Of a stretch of DNA of 64,000 bases, positions 52,999 through 61,384 are shown in pieces. The stretch is from the NCBI GenBank assembly GCA_034429975.1, contig DAOUFM010000135.1:62001-126000 (forward strand), given 5' to 3'. A program made the translations under genes and the position numbers. The notes under the pieces were generated by a model that saw nothing but the letters and a program-made list of their open reading frames with translations, had not been told where the DNA came from and made no database searches. Each line of letters opens with the position of its first letter. Position 1 is the first letter of the stretch. The stretch comes from UBA6170 sp034429975 (GTDB lineage Bacteria; Chloroflexota; Anaerolineae; Anaerolineales; Anaerolineaceae).

Positions 52999-54861
52999 TT
53001 ATTCCAGGTAATTCCGGATCGATTCAACCACCCCCGGGTTTATTCCTGGGAGGTTCAATAAATCTTCATCAGCAGCATTCAAAATATTTTCAATAGATCC
53101 AAAGTGAGTTAATAAGGTTCTCCGTCTTTGGGGACCAATTCCTGGAACCTTATCCAGTTGGGATGCCAACCCGATGGAAGATCTGCGTTTGCGATGGGCT
53201 GTAATTGCAAAACGATGGGCTTCATCCCGAATTCGTTGGATCAGGTATAACCCCTGTGATTTGCGGGGTAACTTTAATGAATCGGGTTGATTTGGGAAAA
53301 ATAATTCTTCTTCCTGTTTGGCTAAACCAACTAATTTGAATTTTCCGAATAAATTAAATTGTTCGAGAACCTCAACAGCTCTTCCCAGTTGTCCTTTACC
53401 GCCATCAACAATTAAGATGTCTGGCAATAAAGAAAAAGCTTCATCTACTTTTTCACCGACTGCCTGCTTTTCCTGTGCGTTTGTCCAGCGTTTGAAACGT
53501 CTGGTAAGTACCTCTTGCATAGAGGCAAAATCATCAGGACCTTCTACGGTTTTAATATTGAATCTTCTATATAGTTTTCGATTCGGAACGCCCTGATTGA
53601 AAACTACCATACTACCGACAGAGGCGGTTCCCTGGGTATTTGAAATGTCGTAGCACTCAATTCGATTGGGGGGTTCAGATAATTGAAAGGCGGATTGTAA
53701 CTCTGCCAACGCCTCTGATTGACGATTTGTATCTACTTCCCACTGGGCTCGTAACGCCTTCAAGGTTTCAACAGCGTTTTCTTTGGCCATATTCATCAAC
53801 TCCACCGGAGTCCCTTCATTCGGTACGATGATATCAACTTTTTCTCCGCTTCTTTTTGTGTTAAGCCATTGACGAATAATTTTCAATTCTTCGATTTCAT
53901 TGGGTAAGAGAACGGTTGATGGAATATTTGCAGCCTCGGAATAAAATTGTTTGAGGAACTCTTTGATCACTTCCTGATCTTGCGCTTCTTCAGTACCCTC
54001 TAGAATAAAATATTCTCGACCAATTAATTTTCCATGGCGGATAAAAAATATCTGTACGCAGGCTTCCCGATCTCCACGAGCCAGGGCAATAATATCTGAA
54101 TCTTTTTCTTCGGTGGAAACAATTTTTTGTTTTTCCACGATCTGATTGATCGCTCGAATTTTATCCCGAATGGAGGCTGCTTTCTCATAAGCCATCTGCT
54201 CAGCAGCCTGATTCATTTCAAGCTCTAATCGATTAATAACGTCGTCGGTGTGACCATCCAAAAACTCACAAAGATCATTAATCATTTTTCTGTAGTTGAC
54301 TTTATTTATCATCCCTATGCAAGGAGCAGTGCACAATTTAATATCATAATAAAGACATGCGCGTTTGTCTTGTCCGGTAATCTCGCGATCACAAGTCAAA
54401 TACGGGAATATCTTTCGCAGCACATCTAATGTCTGATGGACAGCCCATACAGAAGTGTAGGGTCCAAAATATCTTGATCCATCATTGACCATTCGTCTGG
54501 TTACAGTCACTTTTGGAAAGGGGTCTTTCCAATGAACTTTAATATACGGGTAACGTTTATCATCTTTTAATCGAATGTTGTATATGGGACGGTGTTTCTT
54601 GATCAGATTCATCTCAAGAATTAATGCTTCTAATTCAGAATCAACAACAATCCATTCAATGTCGACAATATTATTCACCAGTTGACGGGTGCGAGGGTGC
54701 TGACCGTCACCTTCATGAAAATAAGAACGAACTCGATTACGTAAATTTATCGCTTTACCAACATAAATAATTACCCCGTTTTTATTTTTCATCAAATAAC
54801 AACCGGGCTTTGTTGGGATTGTATCTAAGATACTTTGTAATTTGTCAGAAACTTCAACCAT
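52999..54861 (-). CDS. uvrC: Excinuclease ABC subunit C
   Basis: 620 residues. N-terminal GIY-YIG nuclease (KPGCYLMKNKNGVIIYVGKA), Cys-rich region CYYDIKLCTAPC, UVR helices near 205 (EMNQAAEQMAYEKAASIRDK), RNase H-like nuclease with RIECYDISNTQG and ILIVDGGKGQL, and C-terminal helix-hairpin-helix motifs (VPGIGPQRRRTLL). It makes both incisions in nucleotide-excision repair. It starts three bases after ggt ends. Confidence 0.97.
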   Translation of the reverse strand: MVEVSDKLQSILDTIPTKPGCYLMKNKNGVIIYVGKAINLRNRVRSYFHEGDGQHPRTRQLVNNIVDIEWIVVDSELEALILEMNLIKKHRPIYNIRLKDDKRYPYIKVHWKDPFPKVTVTRRMVNDGSRYFGPYTSVWAVHQTLDVLRKIFPYLTCDREITGQDKRACLYYDIKLCTAPCIGMINKVNYRKMINDLCEFLDGHTDDVINRLELEMNQAAEQMAYEKAASIRDKIRAINQIVEKQKIVSTEEKDSDIIALARGDREACVQIFFIRHGKLIGREYFILEGTEEAQDQEVIKEFLKQFYSEAANIPSTVLLPNEIEELKIIRQWLNTKRSGEKVDIIVPNEGTPVELMNMAKENAVETLKALRAQWEVDTNRQSEALAELQSAFQLSEPPNRIECYDISNTQGTASVGSMVVFNQGVPNRKLYRRFNIKTVEGPDDFASMQEVLTRRFKRWTNAQEKQAVGEKVDEAFSLLPDILIVDGGKGQLGRAVEVLEQFNLFGKFKLVGLAKQEEELFFPNQPDSLKLPRKSQGLYLIQRIRDEAHRFAITAHRKRRSSIGLASQLDKVPGIGPQRRRTLLTHFGSIENILNAADEDLLNLPGINPGVVESIRNYLE

Positions 54862-54863
54862 TT

Positions 54864-56483
54864 TTATAGCAAGGTCATTGCACAGCCATCAGCACGTGGG
54901 TCGCTGCCGGCTGAAAGGATTCCATCTTTGTTACGTAAGATTATTTGGCCACGTCCAAAAAAAGTACGGTTTAAACCAACATCTGGTTTTAAATTATGCC
55001 CCAACTCTGTAATTTTTGAAAGAGTTGAAGCGGAAAAACCTTCTTCAAAAGCGATTTCATTTGATATAGAATCAGGCAAAATACAAAAACGAGGGCGATC
55101 CAAAGCAGTTTGTGGGTCATTTTGATCAACAAACAAATTCCAGGCTATCTGAAGATGACCTTGAGGTTGCATAAAACCGCCCATGACTCCAAAGGGGCCA
55201 ACCAATGAATTATCTTCAACATTGGTCACCATTGCAGGAATAATCGTACTATATGGTCGTTTATTCGGTTCCAGTTGATTGGGGTGTCCTTCTGTCAATG
55301 AAAAATTGAGGCCCCTATTTTGTAGTGTAAATCCATAACCTGAAGGAACAATACCGGTTCCGAACCCCATATAATTGCTGTTTATAAAAGAACATGCATT
55401 TCCTTCTTTATCCACCACACAGAAATAAACTGTGTCAGAGGAAGATGGGGGGGTTCCATGTTGTATATTTAAGTTAATCTTATCTGGTGATATTAATTTT
55501 GATCTGTCTTGCGCGTAATTTTTCGACAAGAGCCATTCGAGAGGGATTGAATGAAAATCCGGATCAGAGACAAAAAACCAGGCATCTGAAAAAGCCAGAC
55601 GCATTGCCTCTATTTGATAATGCAATCGTAAATACTCCTCAGATACACCGCTTATATTTAAATTGTTGAGGATATTTAAACCAATTAATGCTGCCAACCC
55701 TTGTCCATTTGGCGGGCATTCCCAAATCCTTTTATTTTCAAATTCAACAGAAATGGGTGACACCCAATCGCTATGATGATTATCCAGATCTTTCAGCGAT
55801 AAACATCCTCCTGCTTGATGGATAATATCCACCATAGCGGCAGCAATCTCTCCACGATAAAATTCATCCCTTCCGTTTTTGGCTAACAATGAAAGAGTTT
55901 TTGCTAACCCGGGATTTTTGAAGATTTGACCAGTTTGTGGGCCATCTCCATGGATTAGTAATTCCTGACCATTAAAATCGTTCTTTAATTGTTTTTTTGC
56001 AGCTATACGCCAAAAATAGGAGGTAATCGGAGAAACAGGAAACCCAATGGTTGCCAATTGGATGGCGGGGTAGAGAAGATCTTCAATCGGTAAATTGCCA
56101 AAACGTTCATTTAATTCAAACCAGGCATCACAGGCACCTGGCACTGTTATGGTGTAAGCATGATAAGTTGGCAACTCATGAAGGCCTTCTTTTTTCAAAC
56201 GCTCTAGTGATAATGACTGGGGAGATCTGCCTGAGCCGTTCAACGCGAACACTTCTTTTTTTTCCTGAGAATAGTAAAGGACGAATACATCTCCACCAAT
56301 ACCTGTTGATGTAGGTTCCGTTACATTGAGTGCTGCTGCGATCGCAATTGCTGCAGAGGCTGCATTCCCGCCGCTTCTCAGGATATCAATCCCAACTGAG
56401 CTTGCTAAAGGTTGTGAACTTGCGACCATACCATTTAACCCATACACTGAGGATCGCCTGGAGTTGAATTCAAAAATATTCAT
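54864..56483 (-). CDS. ggt: Gamma-glutamyltransferase family protein
   Basis: 539 residues, Ntn-hydrolase made as one chain and self-cleaved. The likely nucleophile Thr begins the small subunit in SDTVYFCVVDKEGN; the second-subunit motif GFGTGIVPSGYGF and the C-terminal GVMGGFMQPQGHLQ are typical. No signal peptide is apparent. It may degrade glutathione-like or other gamma-glutamyl compounds, or act as a cephalosporin-acylase-type enzyme. It lies between selD and uvrC. Confidence 0.87.
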   Translation of the reverse strand: MNIFEFNSRRSSVYGLNGMVASSQPLASSVGIDILRSGGNAASAAIAIAAALNVTEPTSTGIGGDVFVLYYSQEKKEVFALNGSGRSPQSLSLERLKKEGLHELPTYHAYTITVPGACDAWFELNERFGNLPIEDLLYPAIQLATIGFPVSPITSYFWRIAAKKQLKNDFNGQELLIHGDGPQTGQIFKNPGLAKTLSLLAKNGRDEFYRGEIAAAMVDIIHQAGGCLSLKDLDNHHSDWVSPISVEFENKRIWECPPNGQGLAALIGLNILNNLNISGVSEEYLRLHYQIEAMRLAFSDAWFFVSDPDFHSIPLEWLLSKNYAQDRSKLISPDKINLNIQHGTPPSSSDTVYFCVVDKEGNACSFINSNYMGFGTGIVPSGYGFTLQNRGLNFSLTEGHPNQLEPNKRPYSTIIPAMVTNVEDNSLVGPFGVMGGFMQPQGHLQIAWNLFVDQNDPQTALDRPRFCILPDSISNEIAFEEGFSASTLSKITELGHNLKPDVGLNRTFFGRGQIILRNKDGILSAGSDPRADGCAMTLL

Positions 56484-56534
56484 GTGTTGTGTACCTTAAT
56501 TTTGAAAATTGGAATGATGAGTACCCTAAATAAA

Positions 56535-57596
56535 TTAATTTACTATGATACCTGATCCTTTTTTTACTTCACCTATAACCCAATTGTTCAAATCCTGATC
56601 GCTTGCCAGTTTTTGGAATTGAGATAATTTATCCGGTGGACAGCCCAATAATAACCCGCCAGAGGTTTGTGGATCAAATAATAACATTTCAGTAACTTCG
56701 TCGATTCTTGTAGAAAAATCGATATATTTTTTATAAAACAGACGATTATCTGCAGCTCCGCCTGCAAAAAAGCCTTTTTTCCCATACTCCCTGGCATTGC
56801 TAAGAAATGGAATGCTGGCGGAGTTAAAAATAATTTGAACATGTGAAGAAACAGCCATTTCATGCGCGTGGCCCAATAGAGAAAAACCGGTCACATCTGT
56901 GGCAGCTTTTAACCCGATTTGAACAGCGATTTCAGAAGGGATATTATTTAATTTTTTCATCCAAAACTTAGCTTCAAGGATATCTTTTTCAAGCGCCTTT
57001 TCCGATTTAATCGCTGTGGTAGTTACTCCAACACCCAGCGGCTTTGTCAGGATAATCTGGTCTCCCGGCTTGAGGGTGTCTTTGGTAAGAATTTTTTTTG
57101 TTTCCACAAAACCAACCACGACTAAACCGAATTTTGGTTCCTGATCCTGAACAGTGTGCCCACCAATAATTACCACCCCAGCTTCTTTAGCCTTTTCGGC
57201 TGCCCCTAATATGATTTCGCTCAAATAATCTGATGGCAATTGTGGCGGGAAAGCGGCAATATTTAATGCCAACACTGGTTTTCCACCCATCGCATAAACA
57301 TCTGAAAGACTGTTCGCAGCCGCAATAGAACCATAATCATACGGTTCATCAACAACTGGGGTAAAGAAATCAGTCGTAATTACCATAGATTTTTCATGGT
57401 CAATTCGCCATACCGCGGCGTCATCCGGGGTATCAAAACCGACTAGCAAATCCGGATAATCAGCAGAATTGAATACATTTCCTAAAGGACGCAAAACTTG
57501 CGACAGCGTTTCCGCATTTAGTTTGGATGCTCAACCGGCACAGTTCGACAATGAAGTTAATCTTATTTTTTTACCAGAGCTACTTTGATTATTCAT
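56535..57596 (-). CDS. selD: Selenide, water dikinase SelD, selenocysteine-containing
   Basis: Makes selenophosphate from selenide and ATP. The uninterrupted frame begins at 57494, but homology to SelD clearly continues upstream through an in-frame TGA at 57531-57533 to ATG 57596. The N terminus reads MNNQSSSGKKIRLTSLSNCA, then G-Sec-A-S-K; Sec22 takes the place of the catalytic cysteine, and Lys25 of the catalytic lysine. Further motifs: GFDTPDDAAVW, TTDFFTPVVDEPYDYG, AANSLSDVYAMGG, VVIIGGHTVQD. Total 353 residues, normal for SelD. TATAAT lies seven bases before the ATG with no ribosome site. A conventional annotation would truncate the gene and lose the active site. Confidence 0.93.
57490..57533 (-). 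promoter_or_regulatory. UGA selenocysteine codon and possible SECIS hairpin
   Basis: The TGA codon is at 57531-57533. Downstream, CGCAA pairs with TTGCG around GTT (57490-57502), with its loop G about 34 bases after the UGA, within the range of bacterial SECIS elements. The stem is short, so the assignment is tentative. Confidence 0.4.
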
Positions 57597-57603
57597 GGGG
57601 TTA

Positions 57604-57609
57604 ATTATA
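57604..57609 (-). promoter_or_regulatory. -10 box for a leaderless selD transcript
   Basis: Minus-strand TATAAT followed by TAACCCC and then the ATG at 57596. No Shine-Dalgarno is present and no alternative start lies upstream in frame. Confidence 0.55.
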
Positions 57610-57675
57610 AGGCGGTTATCCAGTTTTGGAAGAGAATGAAATGCCAATCTTAAAATTTGTACACCCTCCTAACAA

Positions 57676-57704
57676 TTAACAAATGGGTTGATTTTTGGTA
57701 CGAT
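57676..57704 (+). promoter_or_regulatory. Possible promoter of the PIG-L deacetylase
   Basis: TTAACA (57676-57681), 17 bases, TACGAT (57699-57704), about 31 bases before ATG 57736, with AGGAG in the leader. Confidence 0.4.
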
Positions 57705-57735
57705 TGATTTGTTATTTTGATTAATAGGAGTTGCT

Positions 57736-58482
57736 ATGAACATTCTGGTCTTTTTTGCACACCCTGATGATGAAACGATGTTGTGTGGCGGCTTGTTAGC
57801 TCTATTAGCTTCTGCAAACCAATCTGTTTTTTACCTTAGCTGTACCCGTGGAGAAGGGGGAGAATGCGGTGAACCTCCTTTGTGTTCACAGGAAGAATTA
57901 GGTGAGGTTCGGGAAAAGGAATTGGAATGTGCTGTAAAGGCTTTAGGTGGGGCAAAATTAAAAATCCTCGATTATCAGGATCCATTAATCGGCCCTGATA
58001 ATACCTTATATTCATTTACAAACAATGTGGATGAATTAATGGGTAAACTTTCTGAATTCGTTCGCCAAAATATGATTGAGGTTTTGATCACGCATGGCAG
58101 TAATGGAGAATACGGTCATCCGGGACATTTGACGGTTTATGAAACCGCAAAAAGAACTGTAATTGAAAAATTTCCTCATTTAACATGGTATACCGTTCAG
58201 GCAAATTATGATCATTCAACCAAAGAGCATTTATTGAATAAAGATGATCCCGCTGATTGGGTACTGGATATTACCTTAGGGCGACAAATGAAATTGAATG
58301 CAGCCCAATGCCACCAAACTCAACATGCTCTTTTTGTCCGGAGAAAGACAAAGGAATTAGAAAGACCCGTTGAATTGGATGAAATCATTCAGGTGGAGGA
58401 AGGTTATCATTTTGCCAATGGTGATACAGATTTGCTTAAAGAAATCCCGATTATCAAAGAAAATTTACTTCCCTCAAAATAA
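57736..58482 (+). CDS. PIG-L/LmbE-type deacetylase
   Basis: 248 residues. The zinc motif AHPDDE at residues 8-13 and a later His in THGSNGEYGHPGHL are the PIG-L family signature. Such enzymes remove acetyl groups from GlcNAc conjugates (mycothiol, bacillithiol, GPI precursors or secondary metabolites). No partner thiol gene lies nearby, so the substrate is open. AGGAG precedes the start. Confidence 0.88.
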   Translation: MNILVFFAHPDDETMLCGGLLALLASANQSVFYLSCTRGEGGECGEPPLCSQEELGEVREKELECAVKALGGAKLKILDYQDPLIGPDNTLYSFTNNVDELMGKLSEFVRQNMIEVLITHGSNGEYGHPGHLTVYETAKRTVIEKFPHLTWYTVQANYDHSTKEHLLNKDDPADWVLDITLGRQMKLNAAQCHQTQHALFVRRKTKELERPVELDEIIQVEEGYHFANGDTDLLKEIPIIKENLLPSK

Positions 58483-58492
58483 TTAAAATAAA

Positions 58493-58933
58493 TCAATTCT
58501 CCAACCAAATCGTTACAGGACCGTCATTCACCAATGAAACCAGCATGTGCGCAGCAAACTGTCCTTGTTGGGTAGGGATTCCAAATGATCTTAATTGGTC
58601 TGCAAAATAATTGACCAAAACATCGGCTTTATCGGGATTGGCAGCCCGAATGAAGGAGGGCCGGTTTCCTTTACGTGTATCAGCATACAGGGTGAATTGC
58701 GAGACAACAATTGCCTGCCCTTTAATATCCAGGATAGAGAGATTCATTTTTTCTTGATCATCCGAAAAAATTCGTAAATTAGCAATTTTTTTTGCCATTA
58801 ACTGGGCGTTGTCAGTTGTATCATCATGACCAACACCTAAAAAAATCATTAATCCTGAATTTATTTCGGAAGCAATTGTTTGGTTATCTACACTGACAGA
58901 ACCTTTACTTATTCTCTGCACCAGGGCGCGCAT
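58493..58933 (-). CDS. dtd: D-aminoacyl-tRNA deacylase
   Basis: 146 residues. SQFTLYADTRKGNRPSF and the C-terminal NDGPVTIWLE are the cross-subunit active-site motifs. It removes D-amino acids (and Gly mis-charged on tRNA-Ala) from tRNA. GAGGTGAG lies upstream of ATG. It follows trpS by 19 bases and so is probably included in the T-box-controlled transcript. Confidence 0.95.
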   Translation of the reverse strand: MRALVQRISKGSVSVDNQTIASEINSGLMIFLGVGHDDTTDNAQLMAKKIANLRIFSDDQEKMNLSILDIKGQAIVVSQFTLYADTRKGNRPSFIRAANPDKADVLVNYFADQLRSFGIPTQQGQFAAHMLVSLVNDGPVTIWLEN

Positions 58934-58952
58934 GACTCACCTCAAATATTTT

Positions 58953-59942
58953 TTATTTATAAATCCCAATAGCGGCGCGAACTTCTTCCATAGTTTGATC
59001 TGCGATGGCCGAAGCTCTTTTTGCGCCATCTCGTAAAATATCTTCCACATCATCCATATGTTTTTCAAATTCGGCTCGTTTTTCTCGGAATGGTTCAAAA
59101 TACTTATTTATGTTTCGAGCCAAAATTTGTTTACATTCGACACACCCAATCCCCGCGATGCGACATTCGCGATCGATCATGGTGACTTCTTCCTGACTGG
59201 AAAATATTTTGTGTAATGAAAACACATTACAAACATCCGGGTTCCCTGGATCCGTTCTTTTTATCCTTTGTGGATCAGTCATCATCTTCATTACTCTTTT
59301 GGTTGTTTCTTCTGGAATGCTGGCCATTTCAATCTGATTATTGAGACTTTTACTCATTTTTTGTTGACCATCAATTCCAATAATCTTTGGAAATTCTGTA
59401 ATTTTCATTTGAGGTTCAACCAAAACATTGGTGTTGTAATGATGATTAAATGTCCTTACGACTTCTCTGGTAAATTCAATATGTGGAGCCTGATCAACCC
59501 CCACCGGAACCGTGTCTGCTTTATAAAGTGTAATATCTGCTGCCATCAAAACGGGATATCCTACCAAACCATAATTTACATTATTTGGATGATCTCGAAC
59601 TTTTTCTTTAAAGGTGGGCAAAGCAGTCAGTTTTCCTAAAGGTGTCACCATCGAAAGGATTGTATGTAATTCCATAACTTGAGGAACATGGGATTGAACA
59701 AAAATTATCGACTTTTGCGGGTCCATTCCAGCAGCCAGCCAATCTAACACCATTTCCAGGGTATTCATTTTGAGATTTTGAGTTGTCTCCAAAGTTGTTA
59801 ACGCGTGAATATCTGCCACTGAATAAACGCATTCATAATCTTCCTGTAAAGCAATGTAATTTTTTATAGCGCCTAAATAATTACCAATATGTTGACGACC
59901 TGTTGGTCTCGCGCCTGAATATACACGACCTTTTTTGCTCAT
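58953..59942 (-). CDS. trpS: Tryptophanyl-tRNA synthetase
   Basis: 329 residues. The HIGH-like motif is in RPTGRQHIGNYLGA, and KMSKS is intact in DGQQKMSKSLNN. GYPVLMAADITLYKAD contacts tryptophan. Normal bacterial length. AGAGG precedes the ATG. A T-box leader lies upstream, so expression should rise when uncharged tRNA-Trp accumulates. Confidence 0.97.
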   Translation of the reverse strand: MSKKGRVYSGARPTGRQHIGNYLGAIKNYIALQEDYECVYSVADIHALTTLETTQNLKMNTLEMVLDWLAAGMDPQKSIIFVQSHVPQVMELHTILSMVTPLGKLTALPTFKEKVRDHPNNVNYGLVGYPVLMAADITLYKADTVPVGVDQAPHIEFTREVVRTFNHHYNTNVLVEPQMKITEFPKIIGIDGQQKMSKSLNNQIEMASIPEETTKRVMKMMTDPQRIKRTDPGNPDVCNVFSLHKIFSSQEEVTMIDRECRIAGIGCVECKQILARNINKYFEPFREKRAEFEKHMDDVEDILRDGAKRASAIADQTMEEVRAAIGIYK

Positions 59943-59969
59943 AATAACCTCTTTGTTTTTTTATTAATA

Positions 59970-60007
59970 ATTAAAATAACCAGTATTCGTAGGGGACGAA
60001 CACTGGT
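59970..60007 (-). terminator. T-box leader terminator
   Basis: ACCAGTGTTCGT pairs with ACGAATACTGGT around CCCCT on the minus strand, followed by TATTTT. Its 5' arm directly follows the T-box core, as expected for alternative pairing. Confidence 0.88.
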
Positions 60008-60216
60008 CCGCGGTACCACCCCAATTAGATACATCGTATCTCACTCATCTGTTTTTAACAGATTTCCTGGTAACGGAAGGTTTCCGGCTCAGGTTATCTT
60101 TTCACCTGGCAGCTCCAAGGCCCAATCTCCCTCAATTATTTGATGACGTCTCAGCAATTGTCATTCTCTGTGCAAAGAATAGCGGGAGGATCCTTTTCAT
60201 CGCTTTTTTGTTTATG
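59970..60216 (-). ncRNA. T-box riboswitch leader of trpS-dtd
   Basis: Leader of about 245 bases on the minus strand, filling the gap between 59943 and 60280. Stem I contains the AGAGA motif followed by a hairpin ATGAC...GTCAT. The specifier region reads GATTGGG with TGG (Trp) at 60124-60122. The T-box core GGGTGGTACCGCGG is at 60022-60008. The terminator (12-bp stem with a G-U, 59979-59990 with 59996-60007) is followed by TTATTTTAATT. The antiterminator would pair the T-box core with part of the terminator's 5' arm. It senses uncharged tRNA-Trp. Confidence 0.93.
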
Positions 60217-60222
60217 TGCTCG

Positions 60223-60250
60223 ATTGTACGTACTTTCGTTTGATTGTCAA
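60223..60250 (-). promoter_or_regulatory. Promoter of the T-box-trpS-dtd transcript
   Basis: On the minus strand TTGACA (60250-60245), 16 bases, TACAAT (60228-60223). Confidence 0.75.
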
Positions 60251-60280
60251 GAATAAAGATTACCGAAAGGAAGTTCTTTT

Positions 60281-61333
60281 TTATTCTTCAACGTAACTAT
60301 ACGGCGAAATTAATCCTGTTTGCAATTTTTTTATCAAGTCATTAATAAAATTCAATTTACCAACCGACAATTCGTTATTCTTTGAATAAATTGAATACTC
60401 AACAGGGATTGTGGTGAACGGTTCATTTCGATCTAAATTATTTAGTGAATCTTTAATCAGGCTTGATAAATTATCTACAACTGCATAGTCAACCCAATCT
60501 TTTTTGGTACCATCAAATGCGATGTCACTAACTACTTGGACGCCGTTTTGTTGCAAGAGAATAATGAAGTCATCAAATAAATAGGCTGATGGGATAAACA
60601 GCGTATTGATCCGGTTTTTTGATAATTCTCCAAATTGTTGTAAGGTTTCGTTTGTATTTTCAGGTGATGATAAAGTCGCAGTAGCGGGAAATTGAGCAAG
60701 TGGGCCGGATGTAGGTGTACAGCGTCCGCAGAGAAAGGCCATACCGTTCTCGAATAATAAATTTGCCTGATTTTTCCGAATTTCTGTATTTGGTAATAGT
60801 CCACCCACTCTCCAATCCGTTGAAATTATTGCCGATAAATACCCACTTATGAAAAGACGATCTGCTGGAGATATGGTAAACAAAGTGGTGTGCGTCTTCG
60901 GCTCTGCTGTGAGTTCCTCGGCGACAATCAGTAGTTCAGTGGCAATTCCATTATCAAAAATAGAAAGCGTCTCAGTGGATGGATCAAATAACAGGACGTA
61001 AGTAAAAGCTTGTCCTGATGCAGGGATTTCATTACTTGATTGAACAACCATGCCATCATTGACTGCAGCATTACTCAATTCTTCTAAATTCGCTTCGATA
61101 GGGTAGTATTCCTCAGCATTTTCTAAATAAATAAAAAAACTTTCTGTAACTATAGGAACTTCTGTAGGAATTTGTTCACTCGCACTCGAGGTTCCCGACG
61201 GTGCTGTTTCTGTATTTTGCGGAAGCAAAGTTAATTCAGGTGTGGCGGTCGGAATATTTTTACCGCATGCAGATATTAATAATAATGGAAGCAGAAATAT
61301 CAGAAATGAAAACGTTTTTTTAGCATTTGTCAT
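60281..61333 (-). CDS. Lipoprotein of unknown function
   Basis: About 350 residues. Signal peptide with lipobox ISAC gives Cys23, followed by a Thr/Pro/Ser-rich linker (ATPELTLLPQNTETAPS). The remaining domain is mixed alpha/beta without a recognised family; there is a paired-cysteine motif CGRC near the middle. ATG 61333 is chosen since the signal peptide starts there; the upstream frame to 61423 overlaps the opposite gene. It is probably on the outer face of the membrane. Divergent from the HAD gene across a 51-base region. Confidence 0.7.
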   Translation of the reverse strand: MTNAKKTFSFLIFLLPLLLISACGKNIPTATPELTLLPQNTETAPSGTSSASEQIPTEVPIVTESFFIYLENAEEYYPIEANLEELSNAAVNDGMVVQSSNEIPASGQAFTYVLLFDPSTETLSIFDNGIATELLIVAEELTAEPKTHTTLFTISPADRLFISGYLSAIISTDWRVGGLLPNTEIRKNQANLLFENGMAFLCGRCTPTSGPLAQFPATATLSSPENTNETLQQFGELSKNRINTLFIPSAYLFDDFIILLQQNGVQVVSDIAFDGTKKDWVDYAVVDNLSSLIKDSLNNLDRNEPFTTIPVEYSIYSKNNELSVGKLNFINDLIKKLQTGLISPYSYVEE

Positions 61334-61370
61334 GTGGTTGATCTCAAAAAAATGGTTGCCATAAGACTGT

Positions 61371-61378
61371 ATTATAAT
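61371..61378. promoter_or_regulatory. Symmetric -10 element between divergent genes
   Basis: ATTATAAT reads TATAAT on both strands (plus 61373-61378, minus 61376-61371). On the plus strand it is six bases before ATG 61385 (leaderless HAD gene); on the minus strand it is about 37 bases before ATG 61333. Confidence 0.5.
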
Positions 61379-61384
61379 TGCTTT

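Noticed and set aside
54864..56483. Possible loss of the GGT nucleophile because TTH is replaced by TVY
   Set aside because: The first Thr, the actual nucleophile, is still present; the following residues vary in the family.
56535..57494. selD starting at TTG 57494
   Set aside because: It would omit the catalytic region; homology continues upstream through the UGA.
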